Shown here in pieces: positions 22,648 through 31,180 of a stretch of DNA of 64,000 nucleotides. A program made the position numbers and the translations under genes. The stretch's first letter is position 1; each line of letters begins with the position of its first letter. This stretch comes from Marinobacter sp. EhC06. GTDB taxonomy: Bacteria > Pseudomonadota > Gammaproteobacteria > Pseudomonadales > Oleiphilaceae. The notes beneath the pieces were generated by a model. It did no database searches and was not told where the DNA came from. It saw nothing but the letters and a program-made list of their open reading frames with translations. The DNA lies in contig NZ_LXYO01000011.1 in the NCBI RefSeq assembly GCF_001650915.1, positions 1-64,000 on the forward strand, written 5' to 3'.

Positions 22648-23091
22648 TCATTCCAGAACTTTCGGCCAGTTTGCGTTGGCTTGCCGAATGAAACCGTCAG
22701 TGTCCTTCAGCCATCGGTCCTGAACAGACTGGTTATAGTTCAAATACAGACGGCCGTCCCGAATGGCCCAGTGTTGTGGATCTCCCTTCGCAAGATAGCC
22801 CTGGGCGACGGCCCAGGCGCAGTAGCCGCCATAAGCGGGTACAAAGCGTTCAGGGCTGGCTTCAAAACGTGCCTGGTTTTCTGCGTTCGCAAATCGCCAG
22901 GTCACGCCCTGATAGTCTGCAGTATAGTCGCGCGAGCCTTTGGTTGGTTTTCCGGTCTCAAAATAACTGACTGTGTCGTAGCCGCCGGCTCCGGTATTGC
23001 TTAGCAGACCCGTGTAAACGGCAGGCTCGGAAGCCCAGGCGCCGGCAGTGAAGAATAGGGCGAAGGTGATGAATAGCAGTTGTCTTTTCAT
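22648..23091 (-). CDS. Exported YHS-domain protein
   Basis: A 147-residue precursor starting 'MKRQLLFITFALFFTAGAWA' (signal peptide, cleavage after Ala20). The mature protein is a YHS domain: 'GGYDTVSYFETGKPTKGS', 'WRFANAENQARFEASPERF' and 'YGGYCAWAVAQG', with the Tyr-His-Ser-type metal-binding region replaced by YGGYCAW. YHS proteins of this type are linked to copper or heavy-metal handling, but the ligand is not proven. ATG 23091 has GGAGG upstream; the in-frame start at 23118 adds nine non-signal residues. Confidence 0.85.
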   Translation of the reverse strand: MKRQLLFITFALFFTAGAWASEPAVYTGLLSNTGAGGYDTVSYFETGKPTKGSRDYTADYQGVTWRFANAENQARFEASPERFVPAYGGYCAWAVAQGYLAKGDPQHWAIRDGRLYLNYNQSVQDRWLKDTDGFIRQANANWPKVLE

Positions 23092-23360
23092 GTCGGTTTC
23101 TCCTCCGTCTATAGACACGGGCGAGGTGGATTTGTTTCAAGCGCCACCGGTAAAGCCGGAGGTGGTTACCAGGGCAAGGCATTGAAACCGGTAGGGCTCG
23201 TTCGGCCGTGAAGGTTTTGTGACCTCTCCTTTACCGACTCTTGATCGGGCCGTGACGTCCACGTAAGCGGTACTGTTTATTCTGCATTCTCACACTGACG
23301 GCCTTCAGGCAGGGGCCGGGCAGTGTCGAATAGAAAATATTCCACAAAGGAGAATGCATA

Positions 23361-23645
23361 ATGAAAACCCTGACAGCCACTATTCTGGCTCTTGGCACCA
23401 CCCTGGCCCTGATGTCCCCGGCCCATGCGGACGACATGGATAAAGAAAAAAAGGGCATGGACGAGACGATGATGCATGACGATATGAAAGATGACGGCAT
23501 GGCAAAAGATTCCATGAAGGCCGACACCATGGATGACGGGATGAAGACCGAAAGCATGATGGATGAGGGGATGAAGAAGGAAGATATGGACAAAGACACC
23601 ATGAAAAAGGATGGAATGTCCGACGGGGATCAAACGTCAATGTAG
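23361..23645 (+). CDS. Exported pentapeptide MXKDX repeat protein
   Basis: A 94-residue precursor with a signal peptide (MKTLTATILALG to 'SPAHA', about residue 23). The mature part is almost entirely Met/Lys/Asp/Gly in imperfect five-residue units such as MKDDG, MAKDS, MKADT and MDDGM. It matches the TIGR02953 MXKDX repeat family. It should be unstructured, highly charged and Met-rich, and may bind metal (copper or divalent cations). AAAGGAG precedes the ATG at 23361. A YHS protein is divergent, and both are exported, so a shared metal role is possible. Confidence 0.8.
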   Translation: MKTLTATILALGTTLALMSPAHADDMDKEKKGMDETMMHDDMKDDGMAKDSMKADTMDDGMKTESMMDEGMKKEDMDKDTMKKDGMSDGDQTSM

Positions 23646-23788
23646 TAGACGCGATTCCATAGAATCAGCACGTTATGAGACTGAGGGTGTCGCAAATCCT
23701 ATCAAGGATGCCATCTTAGTGCGGGTTGCGCTTCCATCGCCTTGACTGGGTCTTGGTCTTTCGCTCGATGACGACTTCCCTGTTCCAA

Positions 23789-23820
23789 TAAAAAAGGCAG
23801 CCCGAGGGCTGCCTTTTTTG
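23789..23820. terminator. Bidirectional rho-independent terminator
   Basis: GGCAGCCC-GA-GGGCTGCC is an eight-base GC-rich stem with A6 before and T6 after it, so it works for the cold-shock gene on the minus strand and for transcription from the left. Confidence 0.85.
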
Positions 23821-23839
23821 ATCACGTATTGGCTGTTAT

Positions 23840-24046
23840 TTACAGGCCAATAACGTTCTCTGCCTGCGGGCCTTTCTGGCCCTGGGTCACGGTGAACTCA
23901 ACTTCCTGGCCTTCGGCCAGAGTTTTGAAACCGCCACCCTGAATATTGCTGTAATGAACAAAGACGTCTGCGCCGCCTTCACGAGTGATAAAACCAAAAC
24001 CTTTTGCTTCGTTGAAGAACTTAACGTTGCCGGTAATTGTAGACAT
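23840..24046 (-). CDS. CspA-family cold-shock protein
   Basis: A 68-residue single cold-shock domain: RNP1 'KGFGFIT' (residues 15-21) and RNP2 'VFVHYS' (28-33), with basic/aromatic residues for single-stranded nucleic-acid binding. Length and sequence match CspA-type RNA chaperones. The terminator at 23789-23820 follows it. A long AT-rich leader precedes it. Confidence 0.95.
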   Translation of the reverse strand: MSTITGNVKFFNEAKGFGFITREGGADVFVHYSNIQGGGFKTLAEGQEVEFTVTQGQKGPQAENVIGL

Positions 24047-24334
24047 AAAGAATTATCCTGAAATTAATCAATAAGGTGCCGCTAAAGGATCGTTGTGATC
24101 TTTAATCAGCGATATGCGGGAAACAAAAAAACGTGCAGGATCAAAAACAGGACAAAAGGTGTGGCAACACAAGAGGTCTTATTCGTGAAATGCTTTGCTA
24201 AATCTTTCCAACGAGAAAGACAGTACGCTAATTAAAGGGCCCTGCATAGCAAAGTTTTTAAATATTAATAAAAGACCATAGGTTTTCTTTAATCTGCGTG
24301 CCTTTGTATACCGCGGGATTTGAAGTGGGGGTTT
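24047..24334 (-). promoter_or_regulatory. AT-rich cold-shock gene leader and promoter region
   Basis: About 290 bases without a gene separate cspA from the deoxyribosyltransferase stop. AGGATAATTC lies next to the start codon as ribosome site, and the upstream sequence is AT-rich with short hairpins. Cold-shock genes usually have long structured 5' leaders that respond to temperature, so this one probably does too. The transcription start cannot be placed. Confidence 0.45.
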
Positions 24335-24880
24335 TCAGGCATGGGCCACTGCCTGCACGCAGCGGCGAAAGAGCTCTGTTGAGAAGAAGTGATGCTCGCC
24401 TGGCTGGTCCGCGACGAAGAGCTGGCCACCAGAACCGTAGATGCCGCCCTCAATCATAAGGTTGTCGCTCATTTCGAAATCCTCAATGGTATGGCCGAGC
24501 TTGTCCATGTCGGTGCCGCCTGCCCGTTCCCGGTAGTACCGGTTATTCAGGGTAAACCCGAAGGCGGGCTTGCCCTGTCCGATCATATAGCCGACTTCGA
24601 AGACCGTACCAGGGTCGGCACTGATGCCACGAAAGGGCGTCAGGTTGGCGATGATGGCATCGCAGCTGTCCATAAGTTTGCGATTGGCCCTGTAGATCCG
24701 ATGGCCGCGCCTGAATTTCGACTCGTTGTCGGACGAACTCAGCTCGGTGTCCAGCGGGTCTATGCCTATCAAACCATGTCCCAGTAGCAGACGCTTTTTC
24801 TCGGCCACGATGGCCTGGTGTTCTTCAGCCGGGAAGAAGACTTCCGGGCCGGCGAGATAGATTCGTCTTGGCTTTGCCAT
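24335..24880 (-). CDS. Nucleoside 2-deoxyribosyltransferase
   Basis: A 181-residue member of PF05014. Key motifs: 'IYLAGPEVF' (substrate-binding loop), 'ANRKLMDSCDAIIANLTPF' and 'DPGTVFEVGYMIGQ', whose Glu is the expected catalytic nucleophile. It cleaves or exchanges the N-glycosidic bond of deoxynucleosides in salvage. It begins nine bases after the threonine aldolase stop, so they are cotranscribed, although a metabolic link is not obvious. ATG 24880. Confidence 0.88.
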   Translation of the reverse strand: MAKPRRIYLAGPEVFFPAEEHQAIVAEKKRLLLGHGLIGIDPLDTELSSSDNESKFRRGHRIYRANRKLMDSCDAIIANLTPFRGISADPGTVFEVGYMIGQGKPAFGFTLNNRYYRERAGGTDMDKLGHTIEDFEMSDNLMIEGGIYGSGGQLFVADQPGEHHFFSTELFRRCVQAVAHA

Positions 24881-24889
24881 GGGGACCTC

Positions 24890-25948
24890 TTATAACTGGT
24901 AGAACCGCCGGATAGCATCCAGCAACCGGTCGACATCCTGGCGGTTCACATCCAGATGTGTCACGAAGCGAATGGGGTCTCCTGCTGTGATCAGGATGCC
25001 CTGGCCAGCCAGGTAGTCCCGCAGCTGCGCCGCTTTGCCTGACCGGCAGCGTGCGTAGACGATGTTGGTCTGGGTGCTGGCGGGGTTTATCTCCAGCTGC
25101 GGGATGTCGGCCAGGCTGGTGCTCAGGTACTCGGCGTTCTCGTGATCTTCAATCAGGCGCTGCGGCCCTTTTTCCAGCGCGATTCGCCCGGCAGCGGCCA
25201 GTATGCCGGCCTGGCGCATGCCACCACCCACCATTTTACGAAGCCGTGTTGCCCGCTCGATAAAGGCTTTGGAACCCAGCAGAAGCGAACCGACAGGCGC
25301 GCCCAGCCCTTTTGAGAGGCACACGCTGACCGAATCATAGTGTCTGGTGATTTCGGTAACGTCGCAGTTGGATTTCACTGCGGCATTGAACACACGGGCG
25401 CCATCCAGATGCAGCAGCAGGCCGTGGTTGTCGCAAAAAGCCCGGGCCTGGCGCTGGTAGTCCAGCGACAACACTTTGCCACCGATGGTGTTTTCCAGGG
25501 AGAGTAGGCGAGTAGGGGCGAAATGGAAATCGTCGGGTTTTATGGCGGCTTTGGCATTCTCAAGATTGATGCTGCCGTCCGGCTCGTTCTCGATGGGTTG
25601 CGGTTGAACGCTGCCAAGCACAGCGGCACCACCACCTTCGTAACGATAGTTATGTGCCGACTGGCCACAGAGGTATTCCTCGCCCCGGCCACAGTGGCTC
25701 ATGATCGCCAGCAGGTTGGCCTGGGTGCCAGTGGCGGTAAACAGCGCGGATTCGAAGCCCAGCCGTTCGGCGGCGTACGCCTGCAGGCTGTTAATGGTAG
25801 GGTCATCACCGTATACGTCGTCTCCCACCTCGGCGCTGGCCATGGCTTCACGCATTTCAGGGGTAGGGCGGGTTACTGTGTCGCTGCGGAAGTCGATCAT
25901 GTTTACATCGTGCTCACCTGCATCGATGGCTGCTTTGGAATCAATCAT
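24890..25948 (-). CDS. ltaE: Low-specificity L-threonine aldolase
   Basis: A PLP enzyme of about 352 residues splitting L-threonine and L-allo-threonine into glycine and acetaldehyde. Motifs: 'DFRSDTVTRPTPEMR', 'GDDVYGDDPT', 'TATGTQANLLAI', 'LHLDGARVFNA' and the PLP lysine in 'VCLSKGLGAPVG'. ATG 25948 is the longest start; ATG 25900 ('MIDFRSD') matches the usual family N-terminus and may be the true start. The nucleoside deoxyribosyltransferase follows in the same unit. Two repeat copies lie upstream in its promoter region. Confidence 0.93.
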   Translation of the reverse strand: MIDSKAAIDAGEHDVNMIDFRSDTVTRPTPEMREAMASAEVGDDVYGDDPTINSLQAYAAERLGFESALFTATGTQANLLAIMSHCGRGEEYLCGQSAHNYRYEGGGAAVLGSVQPQPIENEPDGSINLENAKAAIKPDDFHFAPTRLLSLENTIGGKVLSLDYQRQARAFCDNHGLLLHLDGARVFNAAVKSNCDVTEITRHYDSVSVCLSKGLGAPVGSLLLGSKAFIERATRLRKMVGGGMRQAGILAAAGRIALEKGPQRLIEDHENAEYLSTSLADIPQLEINPASTQTNIVYARCRSGKAAQLRDYLAGQGILITAGDPIRFVTHLDVNRQDVDRLLDAIRRFYQL

Positions 25949-25986
25949 CTTTTATAGCCCTGGAGAAAATCTGGTTCCAGCTTATC

Positions 25987-26053
25987 GGGAAATCGGAGCA
26001 GATCAATTTTTTAGTGCGGGTTTAGTGCAAAACCGGGACAGGTTTATTTTCTG
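25987..26053 (-). repeat. Two tandem dispersed-repeat copies
   Basis: GGGAAATCGGAGCAGATCAA (25987 on) is a degenerate copy; CAAAACCGGGACAGGTTTAT followed by TTTCTG (26028-26053) is a good copy. They lie upstream of ltaE in the divergent gap. These are the rightmost copies in the window; none was seen after 26053. Confidence 0.75.
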
Positions 26054-26180
26054 TTCGGTCTCGGCTCATTTTGGACGGATCTGGCATGCAGCACTGGTTA
26101 GCATGTACTAATCTGAACGTGGGCCTGACAATGACTGCTGCTCATGTTAGAGATTTGTGATTGGTGAAAAGGATTCGCTA

Positions 26181-26525
26181 ATGCTCAGCTACGTCGCTCT
26201 GTTCCTGTTGATTTTCGTGGTTTTAGTGCTGTTTTATGGCGTCATTGCCATCCACGACATTCCCTACGAAATTGCCAAACACCGTGATCATCCCCATCAG
26301 GATGCTATTCATGTGGCAGGCTGGGTCAGCTTGTTCACCCTGCATGCTATATGGCCGTTCCTGTGGATCTGGGCAACGATTTATCGGCCTGATCGTGGGT
26401 GGGGAATTAGACGGCCAGAGGAGGCGCAACGGGCGGATGAAACCCTGTTGAACGAGCTGAATGAAAAACTGGCGGAGCAAGCCCGGCGTTTGGAAATCCT
26501 CGAGCAGAAGCAGGGAGGGGAGTAA
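26181..26525 (+). CDS. DUF3302 (YiaW-like) inner-membrane protein
   Basis: A 114-residue protein with two membrane helices (about residues 1-23 and 48-70), 'AIHDIPYEIAKHRDHPHQDAI' between them and a C-terminal coiled coil. This matches DUF3302, encoded next to an HlyD-like gene in Escherichia coli (YiaW-YiaV, YibI-YibH). ATG 26181 is preferred to GTG 26157, with AAAGGA upstream. The next gene starts three bases after its stop. Confidence 0.88.
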   Translation: MLSYVALFLLIFVVLVLFYGVIAIHDIPYEIAKHRDHPHQDAIHVAGWVSLFTLHAIWPFLWIWATIYRPDRGWGIRRPEEAQRADETLLNELNEKLAEQARRLEILEQKQGGE

Positions 26526-26528
26526 CTT

Positions 26529-27656
26529 ATGGACCTCCTTCTACTTCTGACCTATGCCGCTATCTGCATCGCTATCTTCAAGGTTTTTCGAGTTCCTCTC
26601 AATAAATGGACGGTGCCTACCGCCGTGCTCGGTGGCGTGGTTCTGGTCGGCACACTGGTGCTGTTAATGAACTACAACCACCCGTTTACCCACAAGGCAA
26701 GGCAGGTTTTTGTGGTGACTCCTATCGTGCCGGAGATTAAAGCCAGGGTGGTTGATGTTCCGGTATCGCCAAACACACCCCTTCAGCAGGGGGAGCCCAT
26801 GATCGTCCTGGACGACACTCGGGTCATGGCCCGTATCCGCCAGCTGGAAGCCCAACTGGCAGATACAGGCCAGGGTGTGGCCTCTAATGTTGCCAGTGTC
26901 TCCGAGGCCCGTGCCAGAGTGGCTCAGGTGACAGCGATAAGGGACCAGGCGTTGCAAACCCTGCGCCGTTACGAAGGGGCGGCCTCCGCTTTCAGTCAAC
27001 AGCAGATCGACACCCAGCGTCAAAGGGTGGCGGCCAGCAATGCAGATCTCGATGCGGCCAGGGCGGCATTGGAAAGAGCGGAGGCGCAGCTGAGTGGCTC
27101 GGTGGATGGCCAGGATCCGGCAGTGGCGGCCATTGAGGCTCAGCTAGAGGAAGCTCGTTTTGATCTCGAGAACACCATTCTGCGGGCACCAACGGATGGC
27201 TTCGTGACTCAGTTGGCGGTTAGGCCGGGAATGATGGCGGTGCCGTTCCCGCTCAGGCCAGTGGCCAACTTTGTAAATGAAGAGGAGCGCCGTTTCGTGG
27301 CTGCTTTTCGCCAGCAATCACTGTTGCGCCTGAAGCCGGGGTACGAGGCAGAGCTGACCTTCACCGCGTTGCCCGGCGAGGTTTTTCCAGCGCGGGTGGT
27401 TGAGGTACTTCCTGCCGTCGCGGAAGCACAGCTTGCTGCGGGGCAACAGTTAATCGGTGGCGAAGCGTTCCGGAGAATGGACAATGAGACGCTGGTTGTC
27501 CTGGAAATGGAGGATGCCAGCGCGATCGAGGATCTACCTCTTGGCGTCAGCGCCCAAGTGGCGGTGTATTCCGATCACATGCACCATGTGGCGATCATGC
27601 GCAAGATCCTTCTCAGGATGTTGAGCTGGCAGCACTACCTTTACCTGGACCATTGA
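26529..27656 (+). CDS. HlyD/EmrA-family membrane fusion protein (YiaV/YibH-like)
   Basis: A 375-residue protein with two N-terminal hydrophobic helices (about 2-22 and 29-48) and a periplasmic biotinyl-lipoyl-like domain ('VTPIVPEIKARVVDVPVS', 'LRAPTDGFVTQLAVRPG') split by a long coiled coil (about 95-205). It is the partner of DUF3302, as in yiaWV. Such pairs are proposed to form envelope conduits or lipid-related bridges; no outer-membrane channel or pump gene is adjacent. GGAGGGGAG precedes ATG 26529. Confidence 0.88.
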   Translation: MDLLLLLTYAAICIAIFKVFRVPLNKWTVPTAVLGGVVLVGTLVLLMNYNHPFTHKARQVFVVTPIVPEIKARVVDVPVSPNTPLQQGEPMIVLDDTRVMARIRQLEAQLADTGQGVASNVASVSEARARVAQVTAIRDQALQTLRRYEGAASAFSQQQIDTQRQRVAASNADLDAARAALERAEAQLSGSVDGQDPAVAAIEAQLEEARFDLENTILRAPTDGFVTQLAVRPGMMAVPFPLRPVANFVNEEERRFVAAFRQQSLLRLKPGYEAELTFTALPGEVFPARVVEVLPAVAEAQLAAGQQLIGGEAFRRMDNETLVVLEMEDASAIEDLPLGVSAQVAVYSDHMHHVAIMRKILLRMLSWQHYLYLDH

Positions 27657-27882
27657 TCCTTACGCCTTCAACGCGCCGCCTTCTGATCAGTATCTTATGC
27701 AGTTTATGGGGTCATGGAGGATAGGGAGTGCCGGGTACGGGAAGTAGGGGCGCCCTTGTGCTGGAGGGTTAGGCGAGGCGCTTATGCGAGCGCCGTTCTC
27801 GCTTTCTGCGCCAGCAGGTAATAGCACCGTTATTTGTTAGTATGGCTGCACTATTATCCTGAGAACGACCAAGCCCGCCAGA

Positions 27883-29646
27883 ATGAATGCTCCTTTCAAA
27901 CTCCGGCCATACCAGCAAGAAGCGGTTGATGCCACGCTGAATCATTTCAGAAAGTCCGATGAGTCCGCTGTTATCGTGCTGCCAACCGGTGCTGGCAAAA
28001 GTCTGGTTATTGCCGAGTTGGCGCGCCTTGCCAAGCGGAAAATCCTGGTGCTGACCCACGTAAAGGAGCTGGTGGAGCAGAATCACGCCAAGTACCAGAG
28101 TTACGGGTTAACCGGCGGAATCTTCTCCGCCGGGCTGAAGCGGAAGGAAAGCCGCCACCAGGTAACCTTTGCCAGTGTGCAGTCGGTGTCGGCGAATCTG
28201 GACCAGTTCCGGGATGAATATTCGCTGGTCATTATTGATGAGTGTCATCGGGTGAGCGGAGAGGAAACCAGTCAATACCAGCGGATCATTGAGCTGCTGC
28301 GGCAGCAGAACGACGCCCTCAAGGTGCTCGGGCTAACCGCCACCCCCTACCGTTTGGCCATGGGCTGGATCTATCGCTATCACTACCGGGGCTTTGTCCG
28401 GGGTGGGGATGACAAGCCCTTTCAGCACTGCATTTACGAGCTGCCGCTGAGTTACATGATCAACCGGGGGTATCTCACCCGGCCGGAGCTGGTGAACGCG
28501 GCGGTGGCGCAATACGATTTCTCAGCGCTGCCCCAGGACCGCTTTGGCGAATACGCCGAGAAGGACGTAAACGAGCTGCTGGGCAAACACAAGCGTGTGA
28601 CCCGCGCCATCGTTGAGCAGGTGATGGAGCTGGCTGCCGAACGTCAGGGCGTGATGATCTTTGCGGCGACGGTAGACCATGCCAGAGAGATCACCGGATA
28701 TCTGCCGGATCACCAGACCGCCCTGATAACCGGCGCGACCGATCTGAAGGATCGGGACTTGTTGATTCAGCGCTTCAAGCAGCGGGAGCTGAAATATCTG
28801 GTGAATGTGTCCGTGTTGACCACGGGCTTTGATGCGCCCCATGTGGACTTCATCGCCATTCTTCGGCCCACCCAGTCGGTGAGCCTGTATCAGCAGATTG
28901 TGGGGCGCGGGCTTCGTTTGAACGAGAGCAAGCAGGATTGCCTGGTGATCGATTACGCCGGCAACCATGTGAATCTGCATCATCCGGAAGTGGGGGAGCC
29001 AAAACCGAATCCCGACAGTGAACCGGTGCAGGTGTTTTGCCCGGGCTGTGGGTTTGCCAATATCTTCTGGGGCAAAGCCGATGGTGACGGCCGTGTGATT
29101 GAGCACTATGGCCGACGGTGTCAGGGGCTGCTGGAGCCAGCGATAGGGGATGACTCTGCAAAGCTTCAAGGGCGCCCGCAACAGTGTGATTACCGTTTCA
29201 GTTTCAAGGAGTGCCCGCACTGCGGAGCCGAGAATGATATCGCAGCCCGCAACTGCCATCAGTGCCAGAAAGCCATTATCGACCCGGATGATCAACTCCG
29301 GGATGCCCTGAAACTCAAGGATGCCATGGTAATCCGCTGCGCCGGGATATCGCTGGTTGCTGATGGAAGCAAACTGAGGATCACCTATCACGGTGAGGAT
29401 GGGGAGGAACTCAGCGAGTCGTTTGATTTCAGCAAACCAGGACAGCGCACTGTGTTTAACAGACTGTTCGGGCGTCGTTTTGCCAATAGCCAGGCTCCGA
29501 GAGTGTTCAGCTCAGCGGATGAGGTGTTTGAATTGCAGACCCTGTTGCCGGCACCGGATTTCGTGATTGCTCGAAAGCAGAAGCATTATTGGCAGGTGCA
29601 GGATCGGATTTTTGATTATCAGGGGAGTTTTCGTAAGGCGTATTAA
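27883..29646 (+). CDS. radD: RadD-like SF2 DNA repair helicase
   Basis: A 587-residue superfamily 2 helicase, the same length as E. coli RadD (586). Motif I is 'PTGAGKS' (36-42), motif II 'DECH', motif III 'LTATPYR', motif VI 'QIVGRGLRL'. A Cys-rich zinc region follows ('CPGCGFAN', 'CPHCG', 'CHQC') as in RadD. RadD is an ATPase that acts with RecA and SSB in double-strand break repair. The start ATG 27883 lacks a strong ribosome site. A 13-bp inverted repeat lies downstream. Confidence 0.92.
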   Translation: MNAPFKLRPYQQEAVDATLNHFRKSDESAVIVLPTGAGKSLVIAELARLAKRKILVLTHVKELVEQNHAKYQSYGLTGGIFSAGLKRKESRHQVTFASVQSVSANLDQFRDEYSLVIIDECHRVSGEETSQYQRIIELLRQQNDALKVLGLTATPYRLAMGWIYRYHYRGFVRGGDDKPFQHCIYELPLSYMINRGYLTRPELVNAAVAQYDFSALPQDRFGEYAEKDVNELLGKHKRVTRAIVEQVMELAAERQGVMIFAATVDHAREITGYLPDHQTALITGATDLKDRDLLIQRFKQRELKYLVNVSVLTTGFDAPHVDFIAILRPTQSVSLYQQIVGRGLRLNESKQDCLVIDYAGNHVNLHHPEVGEPKPNPDSEPVQVFCPGCGFANIFWGKADGDGRVIEHYGRRCQGLLEPAIGDDSAKLQGRPQQCDYRFSFKECPHCGAENDIAARNCHQCQKAIIDPDDQLRDALKLKDAMVIRCAGISLVADGSKLRITYHGEDGEELSESFDFSKPGQRTVFNRLFGRRFANSQAPRVFSSADEVFELQTLLPAPDFVIARKQKHYWQVQDRIFDYQGSFRKAY

Positions 29647-29697
29647 GTGTAGGGCTTCATGGAAATCGCCAAGAGGTGCGCCAGTAATATCGTGAAA

Positions 29698-29731
29698 ACC
29701 CATATTGGGTAAAAAATCACCCAATATGGGT
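29698..29731. repeat. Perfect 13-bp inverted repeat after radD
   Basis: ACCCATATTGGGT (29698-29710) and its exact repeat ACCCAATATGGGT (29719-29731) flank AAAAAATC. Each arm is itself nearly palindromic. There is no T-run, so a simple terminator is doubtful; a protein binding site or a cruciform-forming terminator for both convergent genes is possible. Confidence 0.7.
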
Positions 29732-29752
29732 AGCGTCCGGAGTGATGGGCCA

Positions 29753-30160
29753 TCATCCGAACGCAGGCTGCTGAGGCTTACTGCCAGCAACCCGCTTCAT
29801 CCACGCCATGTCCAGTGGCACCAAAACGTTCAGGGCGAACAGCACCCAGCCCAGGGGCTGCAAGCTCTCTGCAAACCAGACCATCAGGGCGGCGGCCAGC
29901 AGGCTCCAGGCAACATCGGCAGCAATCATCACGTTCAGGTACCTCTCCTGCCACCGTTCATTGATGGCCATGGCGGCCATATCCACGCACCAAAGTAGCA
30001 TCACGATGCCGACCACCAGGTAGAAAGTTGCACTGGGGCCACCGGCCCATTGGGCAATCGGCTCAGCGGCCAGAATGAGAGCCAACGCCAGGGGCGTGGA
30101 GACGAAGACATCGCTCAGAAGGATTTGCTTCACGCTGAATCGACGGATTAAGTTTTTCAT
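29753..30160 (-). CDS. Four-helix membrane protein, unknown
   Basis: A 135-residue protein with four hydrophobic segments (about 15-33, 43-65, 78-98 and 103-121), a basic N-terminus and a Pro/Gln-rich tail. No family recognised. It is divergent from the XRE regulator, with an intergenic palindrome between, so it is the likely target of that regulator. GGTGATCCC is the region upstream of ATG 30160. Confidence 0.65.
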   Translation of the reverse strand: MKNLIRRFSVKQILLSDVFVSTPLALALILAAEPIAQWAGGPSATFYLVVGIVMLLWCVDMAAMAINERWQERYLNVMIAADVAWSLLAAALMVWFAESLQPLGWVLFALNVLVPLDMAWMKRVAGSKPQQPAFG

Positions 30161-30234
30161 GGGATCACCTCAATCGGGTTTCGCAATGTGTTGAACTACA
30201 CTGCAAAGCTTCTACCCGGGCGGTGATAGTCTCA

Positions 30235-30251
30235 ATTACCTGTGAGGTAAT
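30235..30251. promoter_or_regulatory. Palindromic operator candidate between divergent genes
   Basis: ATTACC-TGTGA-GGTAAT is a perfect 6-bp inverted repeat with a five-base spacer in the gap between the membrane protein (29753) and the XRE regulator gene. Size and symmetry suit an XRE dimer. This is a candidate autoregulatory site, not demonstrated. Confidence 0.45.
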
Positions 30252-30310
30252 GGTTCCGCCTACCCTCAGCTACGATAATGGCTGAACACTCGGAATTTAC
30301 GGGAAACCCA

Positions 30311-31093
30311 ATGAGCGCCTTCGGAACGCTGTTCAGAGAAATGCGGCAGGGCAAGCGCCTGAGCCAGATGGATTTTGCCCTGGCGTGTGAGGTGTCGCCG
30401 AAACACATCAGCTTTCTGGAAACCGGCCGCAGCAAGCCCAGCAAAGGCATGGTTCTGCATTTAGCGCAGATGCTACAGGCAGACCTGGCCGGCACCAATC
30501 GGCTCTTGTCGGCGGCGGGATACAGCCAGGTCTATTCCGACCAGGATCTGAACGCGCCTGGCATGGCCATGATCAGGGAGGCGCTTGGGCACCTGTTGCA
30601 GGGACACCTGCCTTACCCGGCGGTGGTGTTCGACCACGAGTATTATCTGGTGATGGCCAACCAGGCCATGCAGGCGATGATGGCGAGGATGATTGAGCTG
30701 GGGGCCCAGTTTCCGGTCCGGCCGAACTTCTTGCTGTCGCTGCTGGATGAACACGGCATGAAACCCTTCGTGGGTGATTGGGAGAATATTGCCTGCCACA
30801 TGCTGCAACGCGTCTACCATGAGCATCTTGCCGGTCCCTTCCGGGATCAGCCCAACCGATTGCTGGAGCAGGCTCTGACCGTACCCGGTGTTCCTGAGAA
30901 CTGGAAAAGCCACGTGGTGGAACACCTGGACTACCCGGCGATTCCTTTCACGCTGAATCTGGGGGATCAGCAGCTCAGGATCTTTTCCACCATCGCAACT
31001 ATCGGCACGCCGCTGGATGTGACTGCTCAGAATTTGCGGATTGAGCATTTCTTTCCGATGGATGAGCAGAGCAAGGCGTACTGGTGCAGATAG
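30311..31093 (+). CDS. XRE-family regulator with MmyB-like ligand-binding domain
   Basis: A protein of about 260 residues. An N-terminal helix-turn-helix ('LSQMDFALACEVSPKHISFLE' in two parts: LSQMDFALACEVSP, KHISFLETG) is followed by an MmyB-like domain of about 170 residues with 'PAVVFDHEYYLVMANQAM' near its start. The family binds fatty acid-like or small hydrophobic ligands in known cases. ATG 30311 has GGGA upstream; ATG 30278 adds 11 residues without a ribosome site. It probably regulates itself and the divergent membrane protein gene. Confidence 0.85.
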   Translation: MSAFGTLFREMRQGKRLSQMDFALACEVSPKHISFLETGRSKPSKGMVLHLAQMLQADLAGTNRLLSAAGYSQVYSDQDLNAPGMAMIREALGHLLQGHLPYPAVVFDHEYYLVMANQAMQAMMARMIELGAQFPVRPNFLLSLLDEHGMKPFVGDWENIACHMLQRVYHEHLAGPFRDQPNRLLEQALTVPGVPENWKSHVVEHLDYPAIPFTLNLGDQQLRIFSTIATIGTPLDVTAQNLRIEHFFPMDEQSKAYWCR

Positions 31094-31180
31094 GGGAGGC
31101 GAGGGCCTTTGACTCGTGATTCCCTGGGCCGGATATGTCTGACCTTCCATAACGGGATAATCGCACAGTGCGGTTGCCGG

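Noticed and set aside
23231..23640. Several long minus-strand ORFs opposite the MXKDX gene
   Set aside because: The repetitive ATG/GAT codons create open antisense frames; the products lack sensible composition or start signals.
2635..26053. Integron attC-like cassette array
   Set aside because: Repeats separate single genes, but I see no GTTRRRY core sites, no integrase gene, and genes face both directions.
28522..29391. 289-residue antisense ORF within radD
   Set aside because: It is a shadow of a strongly matched helicase and shows no domain or start signal.
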